A stretch of 14,028 nucleotides of DNA. Source: an uncultured Prevotellaceae bacterium. Its GTDB lineage: Bacteria; Bacteroidota; Bacteroidia; Bacteroidales; Bacteroidaceae. The notes beneath the pieces were generated by a model. That model searched no databases. It had not been told where the DNA came from and was given only the letters and a program-made list of their open reading frames with translations. How positions within the stretch are numbered: position 1 is the first letter of the stretch; each line of letters opens with the position of its first letter. Location of the stretch: assembly GCA_947306605.1 (NCBI GenBank), contig CAMZHB010000009.1:1-14028 (forward strand). Reading direction: 5' to 3'. Positions 14,028 to 14,028 of the stretch are shown here, piece by piece. The translations under genes were made by a program, and so were the position numbers.

Positions 14028-14028
14028 T

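Overview
The window looks like a chromosomal segment of a fairly GC-rich member of the Bacteroidales, most likely a Prevotellaceae-like gut organism. The evidence for this is the repeated use of the Bacteroidetes promoter pattern (-33 TTTG, about 20 bp, -7 TAnnTTTG), the near absence of Shine-Dalgarno sequences, the gene content (Bacteroidetes-type fumarate reductase/succinate dehydrogenase iron-sulfur subunit, xerD/aroQ neighbourhood) and large secreted proteins with discoidin-like domains and a type IX secretion-like C-terminal tail. The genus is an inference.

Layout: (1) 1-594, the 3' part of sdhB/frdB, closed by a strong terminator. (2) 905-3613 and 4000-7689, two large secreted proteins on the + strand, each with its own promoter. 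The first is an SGNH-type esterase flanked by three discoidin-like domains and ending in two dockerin-like calcium-binding repeats. The second is a multidomain surface protein with a divergent copy of the same discoidin-like domain, trefoil-like segments, helical spacers and a sorting-type tail. (3) 7844-8907, a minus-strand pair, aroQ followed by a small-molecule O-methyltransferase. (4) 9307-9600, hpf on the minus strand, divergent from xerD (9758-10714). (5) 10792-13765, a tightly packed minus-strand run: a polytopic membrane protein of unknown function, a YqaA/VTT-type membrane protein, a ZnuA-like metal-binding lipoprotein and a ZnuC-like ATPase, with overlaps suggesting one operon. No permease gene lies beside the ABC components. 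(6) From about 13830 the base composition drops sharply, and an unrecognised AT-rich reading frame, open at the right edge, occupies the last 183 bases.

Housekeeping genes make up most of the window. The more unusual content is: a dispersed family of three roughly 55-bp hairpin-plus-tail repeats in intergenic regions; the two adjacent surface proteins sharing one domain type but carrying different C-terminal modules; an exact 11-6-11 palindrome just after xerD; a predicted near-leaderless xerD transcript; a perfect Shine-Dalgarno before hpf; and the AT-rich segment at the right edge. I see no tRNA, rRNA, CRISPR array or transposase gene. No complete, clearly new multi-gene system is evident.
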